Assembly (NCBI GenBank): GCA_937892255.1
Contig: CALAUL010000078.1
Location: 1-64,000 of the forward strand
Direction of reading: 5' to 3'
Source: an uncultured Bacteroidales bacterium
GTDB lineage: Bacteria; Bacteroidota; Bacteroidia; Bacteroidales; Marinilabiliaceae
Length of the DNA stretch: 64,000 bases
Positions 16,590 to 26,315 of the stretch are shown here, piece by piece. How positions within the stretch are numbered: position 1 is the first letter of the stretch; every line of letters starts with the position of its first letter. The notes beneath the pieces were generated by a model. The model worked only from the letters and a program-made list of their open reading frames with translations. It ran no database searches and was not told the origin of the DNA. The position numbers and the translations under genes are program-made.

Positions 16590-17432
16590 TCATTTGATTC
16601 CTATCCTTCTACTGAATTTTGTCCCCAATATTCTATATGCAAGGCAACAGCAAGCAAGACTGACAAGAATGATTATAACTGAATTGACTGGAAAAGGAAT
16701 AACGTTATAATGTGGTATTTGATTGAAGACCATCATCACCATAATATGGCACAAGTAGATTCCAAATGAATAGTCTCCAAGCAACCGTAAGAATTTGCTA
16801 TTGACAGAGACATGTGGTTTCTTCAAGATAGTGTATATAATCAGCAAGAATAAAGTACTTGTCAAGAACGATGTAAGTTTGATTTGTGTACCGCAATTTG
16901 TTTCGCCAAGCATAAGCCATCCATACCCTTCGGCCATTTGTAGAATCATTGAGACGAAATATAACGCCACAAGCGACTTCAACGAGAAATTCTTTTCAAT
17001 GATACGATTGCCTAACACCAAGCCTAAATAATAATAGGTGAACCAACCCAAACAGCAGTCACCCCAGAACAGTGAAACGTATGGATTCAATTCTACACCC
17101 GACAGCAAACTGTAATACTTGAAAATCAGCGTTGATAGAGGGGCTACGAACCAACCAAGATTGCGGTATTTCGATTTTGCCAATTTACCCAACAAAGGTG
17201 TCAATAAAACGAACTGTATATACACGAAGATGTAGTACATCGTAGCAGCGGCTCTCGCTGTAAGAAGATTCTTTACAACGCATAATATATCTCCGTTTCT
17301 TAATACAGTCGGTAACGAATACAGTAAAGTCCAAATGATGTAAGGAATAATCACTCGCGTAATCCTCTTTTTGTAAAATGCTTTCCAATTATCGTTTTCA
17401 GTCTTTGATTCTACGCTTGAATTTCCTAGGTT
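16590..17432 (-). pseudogene. Acyltransferase-3 family protein, N-terminally truncated
   Basis: The frame is open from 17432 down to the stop at 16590 but has no ATG at its upstream end. It begins around FYKKRITRVIIPYIIW, a segment that in acyltransferase-3 proteins follows the first one or two membrane helices and the catalytic His. Those about 70-90 residues are missing and a stop codon (17433-17435) sits upstream. The remaining about 250 residues have eight or so membrane segments and a GDYSFGIYLCHIMVM-type C-terminal helix. It probably O-acylated a polysaccharide or lipid; now likely non-functional. It stands alone between two unrelated operons. Confidence 0.7.
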
Positions 17433-17435
17433 CTA

Positions 17436-17810
17436 ACGACCAAAAACATAGCGTCGGTAAACGCATTCCAGAATGTAGTACTTCCTTATTGACCACATCT
17501 TCTCCTTATCCAAGAAGGAGATTGTATGCCAAAAAGAATCAAGTGCAAAAGTAAATCTTTTTTGCTTAATAATACTATTATAGTATGGACTATCTTTCTT
17601 TTCAATAATTTGCGCAATATCAATACAGTACAGAAAAAACGAGCGTAAGACGAACAATGAAAGTCTTACTATTCTGCGCCATCTACCGTATGTAAAAACG
17701 CAACAACATGATAGATTTATACAGACAAAAAGGGAATATAACCGTTTTGTTTTAAAGTCGTATATGCATTTTGTTTCTCAACAATTAACAGTTTCTTATA
17801 TGCGATTTTA
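17436..17810. other. Intergenic remnant upstream of the truncated acyltransferase
   Basis: About 375 bp without a convincing gene. A 74-codon minus-strand frame (17433-17657) shows no resemblance to the missing acyltransferase N-terminus, so the boundary looks like a deletion or replacement rather than a point mutation. Confidence 0.4.
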
Positions 17811-17842
17811 TTTGACATTTGTTTGAGAATTGATTATAATTG
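17811..17842 (+). promoter_or_regulatory. Promoter of clpC
   Basis: TTTG at 17811-17814, 20-bp spacer, TATAATTG at 17835-17842 (one mismatch to TAnnTTTG). Predicted start near 17848, 25 nt before ATG 17873. It overlaps the earlier TTG at 17840, which therefore cannot be the start codon. No HrcA-type CIRCE repeat is visible. Confidence 0.55.
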
Positions 17843-17872
17843 CATCTTAAAGATGAAAAGAACACATACAGC

Positions 17873-20404
17873 ATGGAAGGAAAGACTCTAACATATAATG
17901 CTACACAGATATTTCGAATGGCTTATGAAGAAGCAGTCATTTTGCAAAACGAGGCACCAGATTATAGTCATTTTTTATTGAGTATCATCAAACACAAAAA
18001 CAACAAAGCTTATGCAGCGATGTTGAAGTTGCATATAGACATTGTAAAGTTGGAAGAAGATGTAAGAAGCTATATATCGACCCTGCCAAAGATTGCCAAC
18101 GAAAGCGAATCGATAGAAATGACAAGTAGCGGAAATGATTTCTCGGTCAGATTTACACGTACCGTCATGAATATCGTAACCTATGGCAATAAGGCAGCCA
18201 TGGAAGACAACAGCAAAGACATCAACGAAGTGCACTTGTTGTTGGCCTTGTTGTACGACAGTAGAACCATAACAAGTCAGATATTCAAGAGCATGAATAT
18301 CACATACGACATAGTCAAGGATATCACCATCAAGGCGCAACCATCGAAAGACAGAGCCATGCCCATAGCAGACTATAGCAAGAGTTACGAAGAAGATGAC
18401 GTATTCGAAGAAGACATGTCATCGATACGACGTAACAACACATCGGCTAAGGAAGGTGATATATCGAAGTTGGAGTCATATTGTTTCAACATCACCAAGG
18501 CGGCAGAAGAGGGCAAGTTGGACCCTGTAGTAGGACGAAGTGAAGAGATAGAACGTCTCATACAGATATTGAGCAGGAGGAAGAAAAACAATCCGCTTCT
18601 AATAGGAGAGCCCGGCGTTGGTAAATCAGCCATAGTAGAAGGACTTGCGATAAGCATTGCGACAAAGAAAGTGCCACGCATACTGATGAACAAAAAGATA
18701 TTGTCGCTTGATATGGCATCACTTGTTGCCGGCACCAAATACAGAGGTCAGTTCGAAGAACGTCTGAAAGAAATGATGGATACATTGAAGAAAAACAAAG
18801 ACCTCATACTCTTCATAGATGAGATACACACCATCATAGGAGCCGGAGGCTCATCAGGAAGCTTAGATGCAGCCAATATCCTCAAGCCGGCACTGGCACG
18901 AGGAGAGTTGCAATGTATCGGAGCAACGACACTTGACGAATATCGCAAAGTGTTTGAAAAAGACGGAGCTCTCGAAAGACGTTTTCAGAAGATATTGGTA
19001 AATCCGACAACGGCAGAGGAGACGCGACAGATACTGATGAATATCAAGGATAGATATGAAACACATCACAACGTGACATATACCGATGATGCCATACAAG
19101 CCTGTATCGACCTTACCGTTCGTTATGTGAATGAGAGATGCCTACCCGACAAAGCCATAGACGCTATGGACGAAGCAGGTTCGCGAGTACACCTCAATGA
19201 TATCGTTGTTCCGGCACATATAACAGAGATGGAGCAACGTTTGGAGACACTGACACTAAACAAACAGACAGCTGTCAAAGCTCAAAATTACGAATTGGCG
19301 GCGAATTTCAGAGATAAGGAAAAAGCGTTGCAACGACAGCTTGAAGATGCAAAAAAACAATGGATCAACGAAGCATCGAAAGATAGGGTAGTGATAGACA
19401 AAGACGCCATAGCTCAAGTAGTATCGACAATGACAGGAATACCGGTACAGAAAGTAGCAACGGACGAGAGCCAAAAACTGCTAAGCATGCGTCAGGACTT
19501 AGAACAAGCCGTGATAGGTCAGACAGATGCCATCAAGAAAGTCGTCAGAGCCATACAACGAAACAGAGCCGGAATAAAAGACCCCAACAGACCTATCGGA
19601 ACATTCATCTTCTTAGGTCCGACGGGTGTGGGCAAAACATTATTGGCACAGCAGTTGGCAAAGAGACTCTTCGGTTCGGTAGATTCGCTCATAAGAATAG
19701 ACATGAGTGAATACATGGAGAAATTTGCGGTATCGCGCTTGGTGGGTGCACCTCCGGGATATGTGGGACATGAAGAGGGCGGACAGTTGACAGAGAAAGT
19801 AAGACGAAAACCATACTCGGTGGTGTTGTTGGACGAAATAGAAAAAGCACACCCCGACACATTCAATATGTTGCTTCAGGTACTCGATGAAGGACGCATG
19901 ACAGACAGTCTGGGAAAAACCATAGACTTCAAAAACACGATAATAATAATGACGTCCAACATCGGCACCCGAGAACTAAAAGACTTTGGCAACGGAGTTG
20001 GCTTTCATAACAGTAAACTTGACAACGAAGAGCGCACAAATGCCATATTGCAAAAAGCTCTTAAAAAGACATTTGCACCCGAGTTCCTTAATCGTGTAGA
20101 CGAAACAATAATCTTTGGCGAGTTAGAGAAAAACCATATCTACAGCATTATAGAACTTGAACTTAGCAAATTGTTCTCGAGAGTATGTGCATTAGGCTTT
20201 ACAATAACGATAAGCAAAGAGGCAAAAGACTTCTTGACCGAAAAGAGTTATGACAGTCAATATGGAGCTCGACCACTCAAACGAGTAATACAGTCTTATA
20301 TAGAAGATGAATTGGCTGAGATGTTGCTCGAAGCGAAAATAAACCATGCGCAGCATATTGCGATAGGATATGAAAATAATGCTATAAAATTTGATTTGAA
20401 ATAA
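17873..20404 (+). CDS. clpC: ATP-dependent Clp protease ATP-binding subunit ClpC, 843 aa
   Basis: A hexameric AAA+ unfoldase that feeds proteins to ClpP. Order: Clp_N repeats (about 1-145), first AAA+ domain with Walker A GEPGVGKSAIVE and Walker B LILFIDEIHTI, a short UVR-like middle segment (QNYELAANFRDKEKALQ) as in ClpC rather than the long ClpB coil, second AAA+ domain with GPTGVGKTLLAQQ and VLLDEIEKAHPD, then the C-terminal ClpB_D2-small domain. A GVGF tripeptide loop after the second Walker B fits the ClpP-docking loop. Followed by the DUF4301 gene after 18 bp. Confidence 0.93.
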   Translation: MEGKTLTYNATQIFRMAYEEAVILQNEAPDYSHFLLSIIKHKNNKAYAAMLKLHIDIVKLEEDVRSYISTLPKIANESESIEMTSSGNDFSVRFTRTVMNIVTYGNKAAMEDNSKDINEVHLLLALLYDSRTITSQIFKSMNITYDIVKDITIKAQPSKDRAMPIADYSKSYEEDDVFEEDMSSIRRNNTSAKEGDISKLESYCFNITKAAEEGKLDPVVGRSEEIERLIQILSRRKKNNPLLIGEPGVGKSAIVEGLAISIATKKVPRILMNKKILSLDMASLVAGTKYRGQFEERLKEMMDTLKKNKDLILFIDEIHTIIGAGGSSGSLDAANILKPALARGELQCIGATTLDEYRKVFEKDGALERRFQKILVNPTTAEETRQILMNIKDRYETHHNVTYTDDAIQACIDLTVRYVNERCLPDKAIDAMDEAGSRVHLNDIVVPAHITEMEQRLETLTLNKQTAVKAQNYELAANFRDKEKALQRQLEDAKKQWINEASKDRVVIDKDAIAQVVSTMTGIPVQKVATDESQKLLSMRQDLEQAVIGQTDAIKKVVRAIQRNRAGIKDPNRPIGTFIFLGPTGVGKTLLAQQLAKRLFGSVDSLIRIDMSEYMEKFAVSRLVGAPPGYVGHEEGGQLTEKVRRKPYSVVLLDEIEKAHPDTFNMLLQVLDEGRMTDSLGKTIDFKNTIIIMTSNIGTRELKDFGNGVGFHNSKLDNEERTNAILQKALKKTFAPEFLNRVDETIIFGELEKNHIYSIIELELSKLFSRVCALGFTITISKEAKDFLTEKSYDSQYGARPLKRVIQSYIEDELAEMLLEAKINHAQHIAIGYENNAIKFDLK

Positions 20405-20422
20405 GAACTAAGAATAAAGGAT

Positions 20423-21916
20423 ATGATAAGTGCAGCAGACAAGGAGTTTTTGGCAAAGAAAGGGATAGCCGAAGCTCAAGTAATGAAACAGTTGGCGCAA
20501 TTTAAGTCGGGATTTCCTTTTGCCGACATACAGAGAGCGGCCACTATAGGTGATGGCATAGCCGCAATAGCAGATACAGAAAATGCCAAATATGTAAACA
20601 TCTACGATGAGACATTGAAAAAAGGCAAAAATGTCGTTAAGTTCATTCCGGCATCAGGAGCTGCAACGCGTATGTTCAAAGCAATGTTTGAATTTAAAAA
20701 TTCGGACAAGACAAAGCAAGATATCATGGCGCAAGAGAAACCTTATAAAGAATTCCTTGCACGTCTTAACGACTTCGCTTTTGCAGAGACATTGAAAGCC
20801 ACAAATCCATCGACAGAGTATGACAACATCAGCAAGATGCTTGACGAAGATGGATTGGGCTACGGACAAAAGCCCAAAGGTGTACTCCTGTTTCATAACT
20901 ATCCGACAGGAGCACGAACAGCAGCCGAAGAACATATATATGAGGGCCTGAACTATGCCAACAAAGACGGAGAAATAAATCTGCATTTCACCGTATCTCC
21001 GGCACATTTGGAACTCTTCAAAGCCGCTGTCGAGAATACAAAGAATGAGATAGAGAAAAAGCACAATTGCTCAATCAACATATCTTATTCGTTCCAAAAG
21101 CAATCTACAGACACCCTTGCTGCGACTATGGATAACGAACCATTCCGCAATGACAATGGTGAGTTGGTATTCCGTCCGGGAGGACATGGTGCATTGATAG
21201 AAAACCTTAACGACCTCGAGGCAGATATGGTCTTCATCAAAAACATCGACAATGTTGCACAGGAACATTTGCTCCCGACAACAGTGTTGTACAAAAAGGT
21301 GATAGCAGGATACGCCTTAGAACGCAAAAACAGAGTAGATGAAATATTGAGAGTATTGGACAATGGCAATCTGAACATGATAGCAGAAGCAGAAACCTTC
21401 ATGCGTGATGAGTTGGGAACGATATTCCCCGACAACTACTCAACAGCGAGTGACAGCGAGAAGATATCATTCATACGAGAGACATTGGACCGTCCGTTGC
21501 GTGTATGCGGAATGGTGAAAAACGAAGGAGAACCGGGTGGTGGCCCATTCTGGGTAAAAGGCGAAGACGGACAAGTGACATTGCAAGTAGTTGAAAGTGC
21601 GCAAATAGATACCAACGATGCAGAAAAAGCATCTATAATGAATAGCAGTACGCACTTCAATCCAGTAGACCTTTTCTGTTGCATAACAGATAGAGAGGGT
21701 AAAAAATATGACTTGACAAAATTTGTTGATCATAATGCCGGATTCATATCATACAAAAGTTTGGGAGGCAAAGACCTCAAAGCAATGGAATTGCCCGGAC
21801 TATGGAATGGCGCAATGGCCAAATGGCTGACATTCTTTGTCGAGGTACCGGTAGAGACATTCAATCCAGTAAAGACGGTAATGGACTTACTCAGGCCACA
21901 GCACCAACCATCGTAA
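20423..21916 (+). CDS. DUF4301 family protein, 497 aa
   Basis: A soluble protein of the length usual for DUF4301, a family largely confined to Bacteroidetes. Recognisable stretches are FIPASGAATRMFKAM near residue 75, KPKGVLLFHNY, FRPGGHGALIENLNDL, and GGGPFWVKG with HFNPVDLFCC. The GAATRMFK and GGHGALIENLN motifs resemble nucleotidyltransferase-like phosphate-binding loops, but no activity is established to my knowledge. Probably in one transcript with clpC. A hairpin without a T-run lies at 21973-22006. Confidence 0.85.
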   Translation: MISAADKEFLAKKGIAEAQVMKQLAQFKSGFPFADIQRAATIGDGIAAIADTENAKYVNIYDETLKKGKNVVKFIPASGAATRMFKAMFEFKNSDKTKQDIMAQEKPYKEFLARLNDFAFAETLKATNPSTEYDNISKMLDEDGLGYGQKPKGVLLFHNYPTGARTAAEEHIYEGLNYANKDGEINLHFTVSPAHLELFKAAVENTKNEIEKKHNCSINISYSFQKQSTDTLAATMDNEPFRNDNGELVFRPGGHGALIENLNDLEADMVFIKNIDNVAQEHLLPTTVLYKKVIAGYALERKNRVDEILRVLDNGNLNMIAEAETFMRDELGTIFPDNYSTASDSEKISFIRETLDRPLRVCGMVKNEGEPGGGPFWVKGEDGQVTLQVVESAQIDTNDAEKASIMNSSTHFNPVDLFCCITDREGKKYDLTKFVDHNAGFISYKSLGGKDLKAMELPGLWNGAMAKWLTFFVEVPVETFNPVKTVMDLLRPQHQPS

Positions 21917-21972
21917 AGAGGCAGTCTTATGTCTTTTTATTGCTAAGAAATAGAAAACACATGTAGCATCAT

Positions 21973-22006
21973 AACGAGGGCATTCCAATAGTGGGATTCC
22001 CTCGTT
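21973..22006 (+). terminator. Hairpin after DUF4301, possible terminator
   Basis: AACGAGGG (21973-21980) pairs with CCCTCGTT (21999-22006) and the stem continues inward past one mismatch. There is no T-run, so termination is uncertain. Confidence 0.35.
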
Positions 22007-22009
22007 GTA

Positions 22010-22399
22010 TTGAGGAAATGTGATAAAGAAGATGTTGTCTTGTCACTTAAGGATACCAATGTAGAAGAAATTCTAAAAGTCGAGCAAGTACAAGCGCTCC
22101 AATATTACCACAATAAACAGAATACGATAAGTTTTGGTATATTCAAATGCATCTTCCCGAAGGTAAAGGCGGAGAAGTTATTGACTCCAAGTCTAATGTT
22201 GATGGAGTCTGAACCTATCATAGGAATAGGCGAATGGGACGATGCTCAATGCCGGAACTTCAAAACAATTGAAAATGAAAATATAGTTCTGGTTAGAAAA
22301 GGCAGTCAATGTCAGATTATAGGTAACAATTCCTTTCGTGATTCTCTGTGTGAGAAGTTCATCCATGTTAATTTTAGAAAAGCCAGAGTCTTTCGCTGA
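22010..22399 (+). pseudogene. Remnant resembling the N-terminal domain of a McrB-type restriction protein
   Basis: About 125 codons are readable. The part IGIGEWDDAQCRNFKTI-x-NENIVLVRKGSQCQIIG...LCEKFIHVNFRKARV resembles the substrate-recognition N-terminus of some McrB-like proteins, where a 'GDIVLVRKG' strand is followed by 'EKYI-x-VNYR'. No AAA+ GTPase motor follows; the next readable part is McrC-like. I infer that the motor was deleted. The McrB identification is from memory of motifs and is moderate. Confidence 0.45.
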
Positions 22400-23150
22400 G
22401 ATTTATAACATTGATAGTGAGGCTCTGGTCATACATGCTCCATCACTAAAAGGCGTTTTAAGTCCTTTTATAGTACTGCATTTTTCGGAATTGTAAGTAG
22501 AATCAAGTCTTTGAAAAAAGGCTATCTACATTACAGCGAGAACCTAAAAAATCAAAGGACACATACAAGTGATGAAGAAAGAAAGAACATTGCTTCAAAA
22601 AGATTCGATAGAGTATTTTGTGACTTTGACGAATATACGGTTGATATTCCCGAAAACAGGCTTATTAAAAAAGCCTTATTATTCAGTTTCCAGATACTCA
22701 AAACAATAACAGAGAAACAGATGCAAAATGATGCTTTCAAAATCTTTAGCTCTGTTTGAAAATGTAAGTGATGAAGTACAGATAAAGGCGGTTTCTCTGA
22801 TAAAAGGGCATAAACTCTTTAGTGAATACAATGAAGCTGTACGATTGGCGAAACATATTCTTCGGAGATACGATTATATTATCTGTAAAACAAGTTCTTT
22901 GGACGAGAATGTTCCTCCGTTTACTTTGGATATGTCCTTGCTATATGAACACTATGTATACGGATTGCTAAATATACCAAAGTATGAGAGTTCATCGCTT
23001 GATAATAATGTCATTAGCCAACTAAGTGGTTATAGTAGAGACATTCCTATCCTACGACATCTCGGATATGAAGATATAGATGAAGAATCCCCCAGACCAA
23101 ACGTCCCTTGCATAATCATTTATTCAAAAGAAGGGAATGTAGTAAGGAAT
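22365..23150 (+). pseudogene. McrC-like restriction subunit, broken by several frameshifts
   Basis: Three adjacent frames give one coherent McrC-like protein: 22365-22496 (LVIHAPSLKGVLSPFIVLHF), about 22490-22750 (VSRIKSLKKGYLHYSENL, then FDRVFCDFDEYTVDIPENRLIKKAL), and about 22740-23150 (FTLDMSLLYEHYVYGLL, then VISQLSGYSRD). FCDFDE(F/Y)T-D-NR-(I/L)K-AL and F-x-LDM-LYEHYV are McrC hallmarks. At least two frameshifts separate the parts, so the gene is dead. McrC normally stimulates the McrB translocase and carries the nuclease. Confidence 0.65.
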
Positions 23151-23541
23151 CCGTTTATGAAGAATTGGACAAGCAACTTAGCGACACGTTTGAGAACTGT
23201 GGCATGTTAGGCAAAGTTAAGGCTCGTGAATTCATGGCTCAAAGAGGAGAAGACATGATTACCAAATTGAAAGGAAATCCTTATTTCATCTTCTCTCTGA
23301 TACTGAAATTCAACCGTCCGGATGCAGAACCTATTTATCCCGACCATGACATTGTGGTCATCAGCGACGAAGCACACCGCACACAGAACGGTATCTTTGC
23401 CGATAACTTTACGTACCTATGGCCTGCCGAATAGGATTTACGGGTACACCGTTGCTTTCCAACGATAATGTCAGTATCTACGACTTCAAACGTGCCGTAG
23501 AGGACAAGGCAACAGTGCCTCTGTATTATGAGAACCTTTAA
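23135..23541 (+). pseudogene. Type I restriction HsdR fragment (DEAH helicase core), frameshifted
   Basis: In one frame about 23140-23431 reads ELDKQLSDTFENCG...NPYFIFSLILKFN...DIVVISDEAHRTQNG; the DEAH box and the flanking residues are typical of type I R subunits. The natural continuation RIGFTGTPLLSNDN...AVEDKATVPLYYEN is in the -1 frame (23428-23541). A single-base loss near 23428 therefore separates them. Both ends of the gene are missing and no hsdM or hsdS is in the window. Confidence 0.75.
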
Positions 23542-23761
23542 ACTCCATTTAAACATAAACAAACGAGCAAATCGATGAAACATATCATTTTGCTAGTTTT
23601 GTTGATATCTTAAACTGTGATGTCGGGAAAAGCATTTTAATGCCATTTTTTTTAAGATTAAAAAAATGCATTTATGGGTGTCGAAAATATGGCTGGAATA
23701 AAAAAAATGCCTATATTTACACGATTTTAAAAAAAAGAAACAAAAAGAATAAAATATAACT

Positions 23762-26290
23762 ATGACAGAAGGAGAAAAAATAATTCCTATTAAAATTGAG
23801 GAACAGATGAAAACAGCCTACATTGACTACTCGATGTCGGTGATAGTTTCTCGAGCGTTGCCAGATGCAAGGGACGGCTTTAAACCTGTACACAGACGCA
23901 TTTTATTTGGAATGAATGCATTGGGAGTTGCTTCCAATCAACCACACAAGAAATCAGCTCGTATAGTAGGAGATGTTTTAGGTAAGTATCACCCACATGG
24001 AGATTCTGCCGTATATGGAGCATTAGTCCGAATGGCCCAACCTTGGTCATTGCGATATATGCTTGTTGACGGACAAGGCAACTTCGGTTCGGTAGATGGA
24101 GACTCTCCGGCTGCTATGCGTTATACAGAAGCACGAATGCAACGTATAGCCGAAGAGATGTTGGTAGATATAGAAAAAGAGACTGTTGACTTCCAAAAGA
24201 ACTTCGACGAATCGTTGGAAGAGCCTACAGTGTTGCCAACACGAATACCGACTCTCTTAGTTAACGGAGCTTCAGGTATAGCCGTAGGTATGGCTACAAA
24301 CATGCCACCACACAACCTCACAGACGCAATAAATGCCATTATAGCATACGTTGAAGACCACGACATATCACAAGATGAACTCATCAAAATAATCAAAGCT
24401 CCGGATTTTCCAACAGGGGGAACGATATTTGGTTATTCTGGCGTCAAAGAAGCTTATGAGACAGGTCGCGGTAGAATTATAATTCGTTCGAAATGTGAAA
24501 TAGAGAGCGAAGACGGACATGACAGAATAGTTGTTACGGAGATACCTTACATGGTCAACAAAGCCGAATTGGTAGTTAAGATAGTTGACCTCGTAAACGA
24601 GAAAAAGATTGACGGAATAGCAGAAGTCAGAGACGAGTCAGACAAGAGCGGTACACGTATTGTCATAGAGTTGCGACGCGATGCAATAGCCAATATAGTG
24701 CTAAATCATCTGTATAAAAATACCGCTTTACAATCAAGTTTCGGTGTTAATAATATTGCGCTGATAAACGGACGTCCCCAGTTGTTGACTTTGCAACAGA
24801 TGATAAAGTGTTTCGTTGACCACAGACATGAGGTCGTAACACGCCGTTCGATATTCGAAAAACGCAAAGCCGAGGAGCGCGCACATATCTTAGAGGGTCT
24901 TATCATAGCTTCTGACCATATAGATGAAGTGATAAAGATAATCAGAGCAGCAAGCAATCCTGATGAGGCAAAAAACAATTTGATAGAAAGATTTAACCTC
25001 TCGGAGATACAGGCAAGAGCTATCGTAGAAATGCGTTTGCGTCAGTTGACAGGTCTTGAACAAGATAAACTACATGCAGAATTCAATAAGTTGCAAGAGC
25101 TTATAGCTTATCTGACAGAGTTGTTAGGAAGCGAGGCTAAACGTATGGAAGTCATCAAAGAAGAGCTCTTGGAGATAAAGGAGAAATATGGAGATGAACG
25201 ACGCACAAATATAGAGTTCTCTGCAGAAGAGTTTAATCCTGAAGACTTCTATGCCGACGAAGATATGATTATCACGGTATCGCACATGGGCTATATAAAA
25301 CGTACTGCTTTGGCAGAATTTAAAGCTCAGGGACGAGGCGGAGTAGGGTCGAAGGGTTCTAATACTCGAGACGCAGATTTTATCGAACATCTCTATCCGG
25401 CTAAAATGCATGATACAATGATGTTCTTCACACAGTCGGGCAGATGTTTCTGGCAGAAAGTATACGACATTCCGGAGGGCAACAAAGCATCGAAGGGTAG
25501 AGCAATACAGAATCTCTTGAACATTGAGAAAGATGACAAAGTAAAGGCGTTTATCACCGTAAGAGGGTTGAATGATGCAGAATACATCAACAGTCATTAT
25601 ATCATGATGGGAACACGCAATGGCGTCATAAAGAGATGTTTGCTTGAAAACTTCTCTCGTCCTCGAACCAATGGTATCATAGCTATCACTATTAAAGATG
25701 GCGATGAACTTTTGCAAGCTATCTTAACAGACGGCACCAACGAGGTCATGATGGCAACACGTTCGGGTAGAGCTATCAGATTCCAGGAAACGAAGATACG
25801 AGTGATAGGTCGTACAGGTGCAGGCGTGAGAGGTATTACACTCGATGATGACAATGATAGTGTAGTCGGATTTATTGGCATTAAGCCGGATATGGAAAGC
25901 GACATATTGGTCCTTTCTGAAAATGGCTTTGGTAAGAGATCTAATGTTGACGAATACCGAATCACCAACAGAGGCGGTAAAGGCGTTAAGACAATAAAGA
26001 TTACCGAAAAAACTGGCACGCTTATTGCAATCGATAAAATAAGTAATGACAACGACCTTATGATAATCAACAAGTCAGGTATCACAATTCGTATACCGGC
26101 AAGTGACATCACCGTATCTGGTCGTGCAACACAAGGCGTTAAACTTATCAATTTGGCAAAGAAAAACGACTCTATAGCTTCGGGTGGAGTAGTGCCACAT
26201 GAAGAAATAGAGGAAAACAGAGAGGAGGCAAACGAAAATGCCGTTGATACAGAAATACCGGAACAGACAACTACTGAGAAAACAGAATAG
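23762..26290 (+). CDS. gyrA: DNA gyrase subunit A, 842 aa
   Basis: Breakage-reunion subunit of gyrase. The catalytic tyrosine is Y121 in PAAMRYTEARM; the quinolone-determining region HPHGDSAVYGALVRMAQ has the usual Ser82. The C-terminal half shows six beta-pinwheel repeats (GRGGVGSKG, GRTGAGVRGI, NRGGKGVKTI, GRATQGVKLI), which with the length supports GyrA over ParC. The last 30 residues form an acidic tail. Upstream, 220 bp separate it from the restriction remnants; only a weak TATATTTA box is seen at 23712-23719. The TPR gene follows after 25 bp. Confidence 0.95.
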   Translation: MTEGEKIIPIKIEEQMKTAYIDYSMSVIVSRALPDARDGFKPVHRRILFGMNALGVASNQPHKKSARIVGDVLGKYHPHGDSAVYGALVRMAQPWSLRYMLVDGQGNFGSVDGDSPAAMRYTEARMQRIAEEMLVDIEKETVDFQKNFDESLEEPTVLPTRIPTLLVNGASGIAVGMATNMPPHNLTDAINAIIAYVEDHDISQDELIKIIKAPDFPTGGTIFGYSGVKEAYETGRGRIIIRSKCEIESEDGHDRIVVTEIPYMVNKAELVVKIVDLVNEKKIDGIAEVRDESDKSGTRIVIELRRDAIANIVLNHLYKNTALQSSFGVNNIALINGRPQLLTLQQMIKCFVDHRHEVVTRRSIFEKRKAEERAHILEGLIIASDHIDEVIKIIRAASNPDEAKNNLIERFNLSEIQARAIVEMRLRQLTGLEQDKLHAEFNKLQELIAYLTELLGSEAKRMEVIKEELLEIKEKYGDERRTNIEFSAEEFNPEDFYADEDMIITVSHMGYIKRTALAEFKAQGRGGVGSKGSNTRDADFIEHLYPAKMHDTMMFFTQSGRCFWQKVYDIPEGNKASKGRAIQNLLNIEKDDKVKAFITVRGLNDAEYINSHYIMMGTRNGVIKRCLLENFSRPRTNGIIAITIKDGDELLQAILTDGTNEVMMATRSGRAIRFQETKIRVIGRTGAGVRGITLDDDNDSVVGFIGIKPDMESDILVLSENGFGKRSNVDEYRITNRGGKGVKTIKITEKTGTLIAIDKISNDNDLMIINKSGITIRIPASDITVSGRATQGVKLINLAKKNDSIASGGVVPHEEIEENREEANENAVDTEIPEQTTTEKTE

Positions 26291-26315
26291 TAACAACAAA
26301 TAACACATACAGAAC

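Noticed and set aside
17433..17657. 74-aa minus-strand frame upstream of the truncated acyltransferase
   Set aside because: No resemblance to the missing N-terminus or to any family; no promoter.
23990..24052. Gly at the E. coli GyrA Asp87 position as a quinolone-resistance mutation
   Set aside because: Bacteroidetes GyrA commonly lacks an acidic residue there, and the key Ser is intact; no basis for a resistance call.
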